Shown here piece by piece: positions 25,360 to 33,632 of a stretch of 64,000 nucleotides of DNA (position 1 is the stretch's first letter; every line of letters starts with the position of its first letter). Both the position numbers and the translations under genes were made by a program. The DNA comes from Bacillota bacterium (GTDB taxonomy: Bacteria > Bacillota > Clostridia > Oscillospirales > Ruminococcaceae). A model generated the notes under the pieces. That model was not told the DNA's origin and did no database searches. It saw nothing but the letters and a program-made list of their open reading frames with translations. Where the stretch lies: positions 103,501-167,500 of the forward strand of contig JAEZRC010000004.1 of assembly GCA_023440965.1 (NCBI GenBank), in the 5' to 3' direction.

Positions 25360-26532
25360 ATGTCAAAAATGTTATTTACATCAGAATCAGTAACAGAAGG
25401 CCATCCAGATAAAATATGTGATCAGATATCAGATGCAGTACTTGATGCAATTCTTGAACAGGATCCAATGGGCAGAGTAGCGTGCGAAACCTGTACTACA
25501 ACAGGTATGGTGCTTTGTATGGGAGAAATCACGACAAAAGCACAAATTGATATACCTGCAATCGTTCGTGAAGTTGTTGTCAATATTGGTTATGACAGAG
25601 CAAAATATGGTTTTGACGGACATACCTGTTCTGTTATTACAACAATAGACAAGCAGTCACCTGACATTGCTATGGGTGTTGACAATGCTCTTGAAGGAAG
25701 AGAAGATAAAGCATTTGATACTGGTGCAGGCGATCAGGGTATGATGTTTGGTTTTGCATGTGACGAAACACCTGAATTGATGCCTATGCCAATTTCTCTT
25801 GCACAGAAGCTTGCTTTCAAGCTTACTGAAGTAAGAAAAAACGGTACACTCTCATATTTAAGACCAGATGGAAAAACTCAGGTTACCATTGAATATATTG
25901 ACGGAAAGCCAGCAAGAGTTGACACTGTTGTCGTATCTTCACAACACGATACTGAAGTTACACTTGAACAGATAAGAAAAGACCTTATTGAAAAAGTTGT
26001 TAAGCCTGTTATTCCGGCTCAGCTTCTTGACGCTGATACAAAATATTTCATCAACCCAACAGGACGCTTTGTTATCGGTGGACCGCAGGGTGACAGTGGT
26101 TTAACAGGAAGAAAAATAATTGTTGACACATACGGTGGATATTCAAGACACGGTGGCGGAGCATTTTCAGGAAAAGACCCTACAAAGGTTGACCGTTCAG
26201 CGGCTTATGCTTCAAGATATGTTGCAAAGAATATCGTTGCTGCAAAGCTTGCAAAAAAGTGTGAGGTTCAGCTTGCATACGCTATTGGTGTTGCACACCC
26301 GGTTTCGGTAATGGTTGATACATTCGGCACAGGTACAGTTTCAGACGAAAAGCTTGCTGAGGCTGTTAACAAGGTGTTTGATCTTCGCCCAGCAGCAATA
26401 ATTAAAACTCTCGACCTTAGGAAACCACAGTACAGACAGCTTGCAGCTTATGGTCATATGGGACGAGAAGATCTTGGCATAGCGTGGGAAAAGACAGACA
26501 AAATCAATGAACTTTTGGATGCTATTAAATAG
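25360..26532 (+). CDS. metK: S-adenosylmethionine synthetase
   Basis: MetK joins methionine and ATP to make S-adenosylmethionine, the methyl donor used by several enzymes encoded in this window. The 390-residue protein has the opening T-S-E-S-V-T-E-G-H-P-D-K with catalytic histidine (residue 15), the G-A-G-D-Q-G-M-M-F-G loop near residue 120, and G-G-G-A-F-S-G-K-D-P-T-K-V-D-R-S near 265 for phosphate and metal binding. Full length. The gene has its own promoter, a SAM-I riboswitch leader and a downstream terminator, and thus forms an autoregulated unit. Confidence 0.98.
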   Translation: MSKMLFTSESVTEGHPDKICDQISDAVLDAILEQDPMGRVACETCTTTGMVLCMGEITTKAQIDIPAIVREVVVNIGYDRAKYGFDGHTCSVITTIDKQSPDIAMGVDNALEGREDKAFDTGAGDQGMMFGFACDETPELMPMPISLAQKLAFKLTEVRKNGTLSYLRPDGKTQVTIEYIDGKPARVDTVVVSSQHDTEVTLEQIRKDLIEKVVKPVIPAQLLDADTKYFINPTGRFVIGGPQGDSGLTGRKIIVDTYGGYSRHGGGAFSGKDPTKVDRSAAYASRYVAKNIVAAKLAKKCEVQLAYAIGVAHPVSVMVDTFGTGTVSDEKLAEAVNKVFDLRPAAIIKTLDLRKPQYRQLAAYGHMGREDLGIAWEKTDKINELLDAIK

Positions 26533-26541
26533 TATTATTAG

Positions 26542-26570
26542 AAAAGCCTGCTTTACAGCAGGCTTTTCTT
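26542..26570 (+). terminator. Terminator of metK
   Basis: An 11-bp stem (AAAAGCCTGCT with AGCAGGCTTTT, four-base loop) that ends in TTTT. Confidence 0.88.
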
Positions 26571-26677
26571 GCTATTATATAAATGTTTATTTAGGAAATA
26601 TCTATTGACAAAGTGCTTATATTATAATAATGTATAATTTATATTTAATGCAAACAAATTTTATGAAGAGGTGCACA

Positions 26678-28588
26678 ATGTTAAATTTAATCCAGAATAT
26701 TATTATTCGAGAGGAACTTGGTGCTATATATACATCTGATAAAACTACTTTCAGAATATGGTCACCAACAGCTGAAAATGTTTTACTTAATCTTTATAAA
26801 GAGGGAACAGGCGACAATCTTATTAATAAAGTGTCAATGTCAAAACGAAATGATGGACTATGGAGCACTGAGATTAATGAAAATCTTTCTTGTGTATATT
26901 ATACTTATTCAATAACAATTAACGGAGTAACAAATGAAGTTGTCGACATATATGCAAAAGCAGCCGGTATAAACGGCAATCGTGGGATGATTGTCAACCT
27001 TAAAGAAACTGACCCGCTACATTTCAGAAATACACCACGCCCAGAATTTGATAATATAACTGATGCTGTTATTTATGAGGTTCATGTTCGTGATTTTTCT
27101 ATTGACGAAAGCTCGGGAATAAAAATAAAAGGTAAATTCCTCGGTTTTACAGAACTTGAAACAACAAATGATAATGGTGACTATACAGGTCTTTCCCACC
27201 TTAAAGAGCTTGGCGTAACCCATGTTCATCTTCTTCCATCATTTGATTACGAATCAGTGGATGAATCAAGCGATAAGCCACAGTTTAACTGGGGCTATGA
27301 TCCAAAGAATTATAACACACCAGAAGGCTCATATTCGACCGATGGTCATAATGGTGCTGTCCGAATAAAAGAAATGAAGGAGCTTGTTAAAGCTCTCCAC
27401 AAAAATGGTATACGAGTTATTATGGATGTTGTCTACAATCATACCTACAAAAGTGAGGATTCAATTTTTAACCTTACAGTGCCTGATTATTATTATAGAA
27501 CAGAAAACGGCAAGTTTACAAACGGCTCTGCCTGTGGTAATGAAACAGCATCTGACCATCCAATGATGAGAAAGTTTATGCTTGATTCAGTTAAATACTG
27601 GGCTGAAGAATATATGATTGACGGCTTCCGATTCGACTTAATGGGACTACACGATGCAACAACAATGAATATGATAAATTCAGAATTAAAAGAAATCGAC
27701 CCGTCAATATTTATATATGGTGAGGGGTGGGTTGGTGGATATTCACCATTGCCTGATGAGGATAAGGCACTAAAGTGCAATGCCTTAAAAACTCCTGATA
27801 TTGCATATTTTAGTGACGATATTCGTGACACAATAAAAGCAAGCGTTTTTAAAAAGAAGGAACCTGGTTTTGTAAACGGTCAGCAGAATTTAGAAGAAAA
27901 TCTTAAGCTTTGTATAATAGGTTCAATTAATACTAATCTAGTTGACTATTCAAAAACAACTATAAAGCCTTGGGCTACTTCACCATGCCAGGTAATCAAT
28001 TACTGTGAAGCTCACGATAATCTCACCTTATGGGATAAGCTATATTATTCTGCTCCAGGTGTAACAGTCGAGGATAGAATAAGAATGGATAAGCTGTCAG
28101 CAGCAATAGTATTCCTTTCACAAGGTGTGCCTTTTATTCAGGCAGGCCAGGAATTTCTTCGTTCGAAGCCAAATAATGATAATGGTACAAGCTTTGCCGA
28201 AAACAGCTATAATAGTCCTGATAGTGTCAACAGCATCAAATGGAACAGAAAAACTGAGCATAATGATGTATATAATTATTATAAAGGACTTATAGAGATA
28301 AGAAAAGCACACAGTCTTTTCAGAATGACATCTATAGAGCAGATTGAAAATCATTTGTCTTTTATTAATAACTGTCCCCAAAATACAGTAGCATTCATGT
28401 TAAAAGCTGAAAATGAAGAAATTGCTGTAATTTTTAATGCGAATAAAGAAAAAGCAGTAATAAGCATTCCTGCCGGTGAGTGGAATGTCATTCTAAATGA
28501 TTATACTGCAGGAAACAATATTATTGATTCTATTAGTTTAAACAGAGTAGAAGTCCAACCGATTTCAGCAATGGTATTATTTAGATAA
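26678..28588 (+). CDS. pulA: Type I pullulanase (GH13 debranching enzyme)
   Basis: Pullulanase hydrolyses alpha-1,6 branch points of pullulan, glycogen or starch-derived dextrins. The 636-residue protein has an N-terminal CBM48-type beta domain (about 12-100), then a GH13 barrel. The type I signature F-N-W-G-Y-D-P-K-N-Y lies near residue 205. Catalytic residues fall in D-G-F-R-F-D-L-M-G-L (nucleophile Asp), I-Y-G-E-G-W (acid/base Glu) and C-E-A-H-D-N-L-T (third Asp). There is no signal peptide, so it probably acts in the cytoplasm on imported dextrins or glycogen. I chose ATG 26678 over two earlier in-frame ATGs because GAAGAGGTG lies just before it. Use of starch or glycogen fits a gut Ruminococcus-like host. 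Confidence 0.94.
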   Translation: MLNLIQNIIIREELGAIYTSDKTTFRIWSPTAENVLLNLYKEGTGDNLINKVSMSKRNDGLWSTEINENLSCVYYTYSITINGVTNEVVDIYAKAAGINGNRGMIVNLKETDPLHFRNTPRPEFDNITDAVIYEVHVRDFSIDESSGIKIKGKFLGFTELETTNDNGDYTGLSHLKELGVTHVHLLPSFDYESVDESSDKPQFNWGYDPKNYNTPEGSYSTDGHNGAVRIKEMKELVKALHKNGIRVIMDVVYNHTYKSEDSIFNLTVPDYYYRTENGKFTNGSACGNETASDHPMMRKFMLDSVKYWAEEYMIDGFRFDLMGLHDATTMNMINSELKEIDPSIFIYGEGWVGGYSPLPDEDKALKCNALKTPDIAYFSDDIRDTIKASVFKKKEPGFVNGQQNLEENLKLCIIGSINTNLVDYSKTTIKPWATSPCQVINYCEAHDNLTLWDKLYYSAPGVTVEDRIRMDKLSAAIVFLSQGVPFIQAGQEFLRSKPNNDNGTSFAENSYNSPDSVNSIKWNRKTEHNDVYNYYKGLIEIRKAHSLFRMTSIEQIENHLSFINNCPQNTVAFMLKAENEEIAVIFNANKEKAVISIPAGEWNVILNDYTAGNNIIDSISLNRVEVQPISAMVLFR

Positions 28589-28592
28589 TATT

Positions 28593-28629
28593 AAAAGCAC
28601 TTAACAAAATAAGCTGTTGAGTGCTTTTT
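28593..28629 (+). terminator. Terminator of pulA
   Basis: AAAAGCACTTAACA pairs with TGTTGAGTGCTTTT (14 bp including one G-U), followed by T residues. Confidence 0.85.
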
Positions 28630-28631
28630 GT

Positions 28632-28660
28632 TTGACATAGTCAATCTATAATGATATGCT
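28632..28660 (+). promoter_or_regulatory. Sigma-A promoter for the zinc-ribbon protein pair
   Basis: TTGACA (28632-28637) and TATGCT (28655-28660) with a 17-base spacer, immediately after the pulA terminator. Confidence 0.7.
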
Positions 28661-28690
28661 ATAAATATAATACAAATGGAGGCTCACATT

Positions 28691-28915
28691 ATGATTTGCC
28701 CAAAATGCAACTGTTCTAACGTTATAGTAGTGAACGAAACTACAACAAAAATAAGAAACAGAGGATGCTGTGGTTGGCTTTTATGGATTTTTCTTGCAAT
28801 AATTACAGTGGGCATTATTTTGATAATTCCACTTGTCACAAATACAAAATCAAAAACAAGTCATCGTGTTAAAGCAATCTGCCAAAACTGCGGACACAGC
28901 TGGTACGTTAATTAA
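28691..28915 (+). CDS. Small membrane protein with zinc ribbon
   Basis: A 74-residue protein with two C-x2-C pairs, C-P-K-C at the N-terminus (residues 3-6) and C-Q-N-C-G-H-S-W at the C-terminus. Between them lies one hydrophobic segment (about residues 31-53, 'WLLWIFLAIITVGIILIIP'). Both Cys pairs could close a single zinc site only if the helix is a hairpin or not membrane-spanning. I use the ATG at 28691, eight bases after GGAGG; an in-frame ATG at 28676 lies on the ribosome site. No function is known to me. It starts a two-gene unit with its own promoter. Confidence 0.75.
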   Translation: MICPKCNCSNVIVVNETTTKIRNRGCCGWLLWIFLAIITVGIILIIPLVTNTKSKTSHRVKAICQNCGHSWYVN

Positions 28916-28940
28916 TAAGATATAAAAGAGGATAGACATA

Positions 28941-29429
28941 ATGAATGAAGTTAGCATTAATGTGAGAAGGGAAGTTATTCGCTGTAAAAAATGCAAACAG
29001 TCAAAGCAACTCATGTATTTATCTGATTTTTCATATGGTGAAAGATTGGTAGTGCTCAATGACACACCATATTATGCTTTTGAGAATCTGATAGAAGATG
29101 AATATTTTAGAGAATTTGAAGACATGCTTAAGCATATTTTGAATAGCAGGTCTATTTCATATACAAAAGAATCCTTTGATAAACTTGTAATCTCAACTTT
29201 TGGAATAACTTGCGATAAGATTAATGGATATAATATGGATTTTCTGATGAAAGATAATAAATGCCACATATGTGGCTCAACAGAATTTGAAAATAATATC
29301 CTTGAACAAGAAAGTATTATTAATATAAAAGTACCTGTTATCACCCATTTTGAATGGAGTAAGTTATCAACAGAAGAAAAAGAAAAGCTGATAATTCATA
29401 AGCTTAAAGAAAAAAGCCTCATCATTTGA
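28941..29429 (+). CDS. Hypothetical Cys-rich protein (possible zinc binding)
   Basis: A 162-residue protein that I do not recognise. It has an N-terminal C-K-K-C pair (about residues 14-17) and a C-H-I-C-G pair (about 107-111), which could together bind one zinc. Between them is an acidic helical region, and the C-terminal 30 residues are rich in Lys and Glu. No signal peptide or membrane segment is seen. It is 25 bases behind the small zinc-ribbon membrane protein and shares its promoter and the terminator that follows, so the two may work together. Confidence 0.7.
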   Translation: MNEVSINVRREVIRCKKCKQSKQLMYLSDFSYGERLVVLNDTPYYAFENLIEDEYFREFEDMLKHILNSRSISYTKESFDKLVISTFGITCDKINGYNMDFLMKDNKCHICGSTEFENNILEQESIINIKVPVITHFEWSKLSTEEKEKLIIHKLKEKSLII

Positions 29430-29438
29430 TGAGGCTTT
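29413..29438. terminator. Bidirectional terminator between convergent genes
   Basis: AAAGCCTCATC pairs with GATGAGGCTTT (11 bp, four-base loop), with A and T runs on both sides. It serves the plus-strand Cys-rich gene and the minus-strand hydrogenase-like gene. Confidence 0.85.
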
Positions 29439-29450
29439 ATATATTGTTGT

Positions 29451-31385
29451 TTAATTATTGAGCATATCAAAAGCTTCAATAACAAGCTTTTCAACATTTT
29501 CAGTAATCTGACTTACTACAATCATACTATTGTTTATTGAACTTCCTCTTCTTTTAGTAACAGAAACATTTTCGTTAACATGATCAACAATTTCAAGAAG
29601 ATCATTCACAGTTGTATCAATAGTATTGATGATAGTACTGATATCTGCAACAGCTTCGTTAACCTGCCTGTTGTAATGCTCTGCATCATTAACAGCGTAA
29701 GAAGAGTTGTTTGCAAGACTTCTTACTTCTGTCGCTACAACAGCAAAGCCCTTTCCGGCATCACCAGCACGAGCAGCTTCGATTGAAGCGTTTAGTGAAA
29801 GAAGATTTGTTTTAGATGCAATTGAAGAAACATCAGAAGTCATTTTGCTGAAGTTATCAGTACCTTTTTGAATATTTGAAAGCGCAACATTAATTTTCTT
29901 TGAAAGATTGTTGAGCTCATTCATTCTTTCTGTAATTGCACTCATATCGTTTGTGTTTGTGGTATTAAGAGAATCAATGTTCACAACATCTGAGTTTACA
30001 TTCTGAATGTTACTTGAAAGTGATACAATAACATTTTGCAGTTCTTTTGTAAGTGTTCTGACATTGTCATTAAGCTCATTGACACGATTAGTCTTATTTT
30101 CAGCAATACTCTTTGCCTTCTGCATACAGTTGTCAGAGATATTATTACCGTTTGCTATCGCGCATGCCATGTCGTAGCAGTTTCTGTAACCACAGGCATG
30201 ACAGTCAATCTTTCTCTCAGCAGGAGTAAATTTGTTAAGTTCTATGAATGCAGCTTCTATTTCACTCTCTGTAGGTTTGATAATGTTAAGAGAATATTTA
30301 GTTGAATACTCTCTCATGAAATCTTCAAGCTTTATTGTTTTATCAAAGTACTTGAACTGTTTATATTCTTTAAAGGTCTTATGCTTTTTACGGGATTCCT
30401 TTGCATCGTGTTTTATGCCGTGCATAGTTTGATAGATAGCAAAGACGTCAGATTCCCTGCCGACAGCAGGACCAGTATTGCATCCGAATTCACAGTTCAG
30501 AATATCAAAAACGGTTGGAACAAACTCAGGCTTAATATTTGAATAGTTGTCAATTTCCTTATATATTTTTGTTGGGCCTTCAGAATTAATAACTGTAAGA
30601 TGCGGACTATGAAATTGTAAGCAGGATTTTAATCCGCCCGGTTGAGAATAAATTGCTCCTTCAAAAGAAAGGTCATTATCAAAAAGAGTACTCTCACTAT
30701 AATCGAACGATGACGTATCTATATTTTTTTCATCAAAGTATTTTTTAAGCTTATCAAATGTGACATTGTATTTCACAAGGCCAGTTTGTGTGAATTCGTC
30801 CTTCTTTGCTATACAAGGTGACAATGCAGCAATTTCGTTGCTGTCATTCAAATATTTTTTTATGTATACTGAAGCACACAGCATAGGGCTGTGTATTGGA
30901 GAAAGGTTTTTTAACAGTTGAGGATGATATTTGAGAATATAATTAGTAGTGGCCGCACAAGGCTGAGATATTATTTTTGCATCAGGATTCTGCTTTACAA
31001 GTTTTAAGTGTGCCCATGTACAGATATCAGCACCGAAGGAAACGTCATATATCTTGTCCACACCAATTGAACGTAACCACGCAACGACATTTTTCCATCT
31101 ATCACCGAAGGATACTTTAACAGCAGGAGCAACAATTACAGATATCTTTTTATTGTTGGCAACATCATCAACAAACTGATGAGTGTCATCAAGATAGGTT
31201 CTTGCGCCATGACTGGAGCATGCTTTTATGCATTCACCACATTTTATACATTTTTCGTCATCTATGCTTATTGTAAGTTTTCCCTCATTATTAATGGATG
31301 CAATATTTGCAATGTGGGTTGGACAAACTCTTATGCACGAGTTGCAACCAATACATTTAGTTGAGTCAATTTTTATAGTGCTCAT
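29451..31385 (-). CDS. Ferredoxin / [FeFe]-hydrogenase-like / methyl-accepting chemotaxis fusion protein
   Basis: A 644-residue multidomain protein with no membrane segment. Residues 11-21 and 46-56 hold two [4Fe-4S] motifs (C-I-G-C-N-S-C-I-R-V-C; C-I-K-C-G-E-C-I-K-A-C). About 75-375 matches the iron-only hydrogenase large-subunit domain: S-Q-P-C-A-A replaces the usual T-S-C-C-P, S-P-C-I-A-K-K-D-E matches the second cluster motif, and C-E-F-G-C-N-T-G-P-A the third. Next is a C-x2-C-x4-C Fe-S segment (C-H-A-C-G-Y-R-N-C). The C-terminal 200 residues are coiled coil with the receptor hairpin (N-L-L-S-L-N-A-S-I-E-A-A-R-A-G...F-A-V-V-A). It fits putative sensory hydrogenases (groups C/D) that may sense H2 or redox state. 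I start at ATG 31385, five bases after GGAGG; no che genes are nearby. Confidence 0.88.
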   Translation of the reverse strand: MSTIKIDSTKCIGCNSCIRVCPTHIANIASINNEGKLTISIDDEKCIKCGECIKACSSHGARTYLDDTHQFVDDVANNKKISVIVAPAVKVSFGDRWKNVVAWLRSIGVDKIYDVSFGADICTWAHLKLVKQNPDAKIISQPCAATTNYILKYHPQLLKNLSPIHSPMLCASVYIKKYLNDSNEIAALSPCIAKKDEFTQTGLVKYNVTFDKLKKYFDEKNIDTSSFDYSESTLFDNDLSFEGAIYSQPGGLKSCLQFHSPHLTVINSEGPTKIYKEIDNYSNIKPEFVPTVFDILNCEFGCNTGPAVGRESDVFAIYQTMHGIKHDAKESRKKHKTFKEYKQFKYFDKTIKLEDFMREYSTKYSLNIIKPTESEIEAAFIELNKFTPAERKIDCHACGYRNCYDMACAIANGNNISDNCMQKAKSIAENKTNRVNELNDNVRTLTKELQNVIVSLSSNIQNVNSDVVNIDSLNTTNTNDMSAITERMNELNNLSKKINVALSNIQKGTDNFSKMTSDVSSIASKTNLLSLNASIEAARAGDAGKGFAVVATEVRSLANNSSYAVNDAEHYNRQVNEAVADISTIINTIDTTVNDLLEIVDHVNENVSVTKRRGSSINNSMIVVSQITENVEKLVIEAFDMLNN

Positions 31386-31405
31386 AATTACCTCCTTTTT
31401 CATAT

Positions 31406-31434
31406 ATTATATTACTTTTTTTGACATTGTTCAA
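31406..31434 (-). promoter_or_regulatory. Sigma-A promoter of the hydrogenase-like fusion gene
   Basis: Reading the minus strand: TTGAAC, a 17-base spacer, then TATAAT (31411-31406), about 20 bases before the start codon. Confidence 0.65.
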
Positions 31435-31542
31435 CTATTATACTATTATTTTACTAAATATTTTAGTTGAATTCCATAAGTATATAATTACTATAATTTT
31501 ATGCTTAATTACTGAATTCTCTTGTTCCAAAATGCAAGAAGA

Positions 31543-31594
31543 ACAACCCTGATTTCAATAGGTTTAGGCAAAGGCTTTTTAAATCAGAGTTGTT
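31543..31594 (-). terminator. Probable terminator hairpin of the transglutaminase-like gene
   Basis: Long inverted repeat (about 14 bp, one mismatch): AACAACCCTGATTT on the left pairs with AAATCAGAGTTGTT on the right, right after the minus-strand stop codon. The T tail is poor. Confidence 0.5.
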
Positions 31595-32605
31595 TTATGG
31601 TTCGTATGATTTTTCCCCTCTAGAAACTTTTAATACCGCAACTATAACATTTTCGTATTGGTCTGGCATTTCTCCAATATTCCATCCAGCAGCAGTAGTT
31701 TCTATATAAAAATATTTGTCTTTTACTAAATTAAAATACTTACCGTCCATTTCATCAGTGCCTTTTATTCCAACTGACATATGACCTACATCCTCACCAC
31801 GATATGCAATATCAAATAAAGAAACGTCATATCCCATTTCTTGAAGAAGAGAGGCTAATAAAATACTTGAATCCTCACAGTCTCCTCCCTTATCATAAAG
31901 TGTTTCACAAGGGTATTTAGGGTAATCATCTTTTCCGGTATAATCCTTATCATTCTGATATTCGATATTCTGAACAAATGATATAATTAGCTGAACTATC
32001 TGTGAATCAGAATAACCTTGTTTTTGTCCAATTTTTACAAATGATTGAGTAATAGTATTTAGCCACTTATCATCAGCGTCATCTGTGACAAGCTGTGTGT
32101 ATTTTTTCACACCGGGATAATTCCGAGAAGAATGTTTGTACTGGTCATAATAGCTTTCAGGAATATCAAGAGTATATGACCAGATCTTATTATCATAATT
32201 CCAATTATATGTAACAGACTTATTCTCATCATATTGTATTTTTGGGGCAGAAGTTATAAAGCTGATTGTTTTACTTTGGTCATCATGTCTTTTGAATGTA
32301 ATAGTACTAAAGAAGCCAGAGTATAGGAGGATAAGAGCTCCGGCAATAATAGCTACAATAATTATCGGAATAATTATCAAAAGTTTGTTGTGTGAAGGTT
32401 CATTGTTATAAGAATAATTATTAGTATAATTCAGGCGTATAATATTATATCTTGCGAGAATATCATTAATTCTGTAAATATCGGCATCTGAAAGCTTGTA
32501 ATAAATATTTTGAATGTAAATTTGATTCTGATTTAAAAGAGAAACAAGATAATTTGTATTAATATTATATCTAATAGCTATATCATATAATGACAAATTA
32601 TTCAA
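31595..32605 (-). CDS. Membrane protein with transglutaminase-like domain
   Basis: A 336-residue protein. Residues 1-60 are helical and contain 'L-Y-D-I-A-I-R-Y-N-I-N-T-N-Y-L', which looks like a small helix-turn-helix or LysM-like module. One membrane helix follows at about 76-98. The C-terminal part (about 140-330) is a transglutaminase-like fold: the likely catalytic Cys is in G-G-D-C-E-D-S-S (about residue 242), the His in V-G-H-M-S-V-G-I, and an acidic residue in F-Y-I-E-T-T-A-A-G-W. The helix puts the enzyme domain outside if the short N-terminus is inside. Function is unknown; such domains can act as proteases or peptide cross-linkers. The start is TTG 32605, with AAAGAAG directly before it, an unusually tight spacing. 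Confidence 0.75.
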   Translation of the reverse strand: MNNLSLYDIAIRYNINTNYLVSLLNQNQIYIQNIYYKLSDADIYRINDILARYNIIRLNYTNNYSYNNEPSHNKLLIIIPIIIVAIIAGALILLYSGFFSTITFKRHDDQSKTISFITSAPKIQYDENKSVTYNWNYDNKIWSYTLDIPESYYDQYKHSSRNYPGVKKYTQLVTDDADDKWLNTITQSFVKIGQKQGYSDSQIVQLIISFVQNIEYQNDKDYTGKDDYPKYPCETLYDKGGDCEDSSILLASLLQEMGYDVSLFDIAYRGEDVGHMSVGIKGTDEMDGKYFNLVKDKYFYIETTAAGWNIGEMPDQYENVIVAVLKVSRGEKSYEP

Positions 32606-32833
32606 CTTCTTTCATAATTACATAGTAATATTTTACATTAATTCTGATAGAAAATCAAGTAAATTTACTAATTTTATTGAGGTTAACGAAATTAATGTCA
32701 AATTTTATAAATATAATTATTCTCAAGAAAAAGTTATATCTGTTGCCTATTAGATATTAGGGAGTTTATTTGTTGAATTTAATACGGTTATTATTAATTG
32801 CTTATTACTAAGTTACTTATTTTTAAACATAAT

Positions 32834-32857
32834 AAAACACCCAAAGGGGTGTTTTAT
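32834..32857. terminator. Terminator downstream of the GNAT gene
   Basis: AAAACACCC pairs with GGGTGTTTT (9 bp, four-base loop), 25 bases past the minus-strand stop; T runs suit both directions. Confidence 0.75.
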
Positions 32858-32880
32858 TAAAATATCAAATTATGAATAAC

Positions 32881-33348
32881 TCATAACCTCCACCAGATGG
32901 TTTTGCCACGCGAATATTCTTTAAAACCACATCGTTGCAATACTCCTTGTGATTTAAGTCCATCTATATCTGTTTCCGCAATGACATGCAACACACTTTT
33001 CTGCTGCATTGCCCAAACACACATTGCATGTACTACTTCAGTCATATATCCATTATGCTCGAATGCTTTACCAAGACCATAGCCAATCTCAACCTCATGT
33101 TTGTCGTTTGGAATATCTTTAAAGTCGGCAGAACCAATGACCACTCTATCGCTTTTACGAATAATAAGCCAAAAGCTGTGCCACTTATAATTTTCTGGAT
33201 CTTTTTCTGTAATGGCTAGCTGGCCTTTCAAAATTTCAAAGAAAAATCCTATTATTGGTTCAGCCTGATAGTCACAATCTAATTCTGATTCAAGAATTAT
33301 TTTGTTTTCAACCAGCAACCGAAGCTGTTTGGCTGTCAATGGAATCAA
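32881..33348 (-). CDS. GNAT-family N-acetyltransferase (start uncertain, possibly disrupted)
   Basis: About 155 residues of a RimJ/RimL-like acetyltransferase that would use acetyl-CoA. Family features are 'V-I-G-S-A-D-F-K', 'V-E-I-G-Y-G-L-G-K-A-F-E-H-N-G-Y-M-T-E-V' (the acetyl-CoA loop) and 'G-V-L-Q-R-C-G-F-K-E'. The frame has no ATG. The TTG at 33348 has no good ribosome site, yet family-like residues (I-I-Q-T-E-R-L-E-L) continue upstream of it in frame. An AGGAG-ATG just upstream is in a different frame and would join only if a run of four A residues had five. This suggests a one-base loss, a sequence error, or a non-standard start. Confidence 0.65.
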   Translation of the reverse strand: MIPLTAKQLRLLVENKIILESELDCDYQAEPIIGFFFEILKGQLAITEKDPENYKWHSFWLIIRKSDRVVIGSADFKDIPNDKHEVEIGYGLGKAFEHNGYMTEVVHAMCVWAMQQKSVLHVIAETDIDGLKSQGVLQRCGFKEYSRGKTIWWRL

Positions 33349-33460
33349 CTCTAATCGTTCGGTTTGTATGATTTTATATTCATCTCCTATTTTACAAATA
33401 ATATTATTTATACATATTAATATTTTACTTCAATATTCCTTTAATTTCAATACCATTGAT

Positions 33461-33494
33461 AAAAAACAGCTTATCAGTTGAATAAGCTGTTTTT
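33461..33494. terminator. Hairpin terminator beside the tRNA remnant
   Basis: A 12-bp stem (AAAACAGCTTAT with ATAAGCTGTTTT), seven-base loop and T runs on either side. It sits exactly where a terminator of a minus-strand tRNA would be. Confidence 0.75.
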
Positions 33495-33540
33495 GGTCCG
33501 TCTGAGGGGATTCGAACTCCAAATCCTTTGGTTAAAAGTA
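33494..33540 (-). pseudogene. tRNA 3'-half remnant (att-like site A)
   Basis: Read on the minus strand, this is the second half of a tRNA: the anticodon loop CTTTTAA as in tRNA-Lys(UUU), a T-loop in GGAGTTCGAATCC, an acceptor-like strand and an encoded CCA. The 5' half is replaced by unrelated AT-rich sequence. The T-stem has mismatches. About 30 bases match the intact tRNA-Lys at 41100-41175. It resembles the displaced 3' copy left when an integrative element inserts into a tRNA gene. Confidence 0.65.
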
Positions 33541-33632
33541 GTGATTATATTGATAAAATCGTAACTATTAATTATAAATATACGAAATGATACGAGAGGA
33601 TATTATTTATTACAGAGTGGTGTGTTAAATGA

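Noticed and set aside
26605..26638. Promoter for pulA (TTGACA with two TATAAT candidates)
   Set aside because: TTGACA at 26605 is 12 or 22 bases from the two TATAAT boxes, so no pair has acceptable spacing; a promoter is likely here but I cannot define it.
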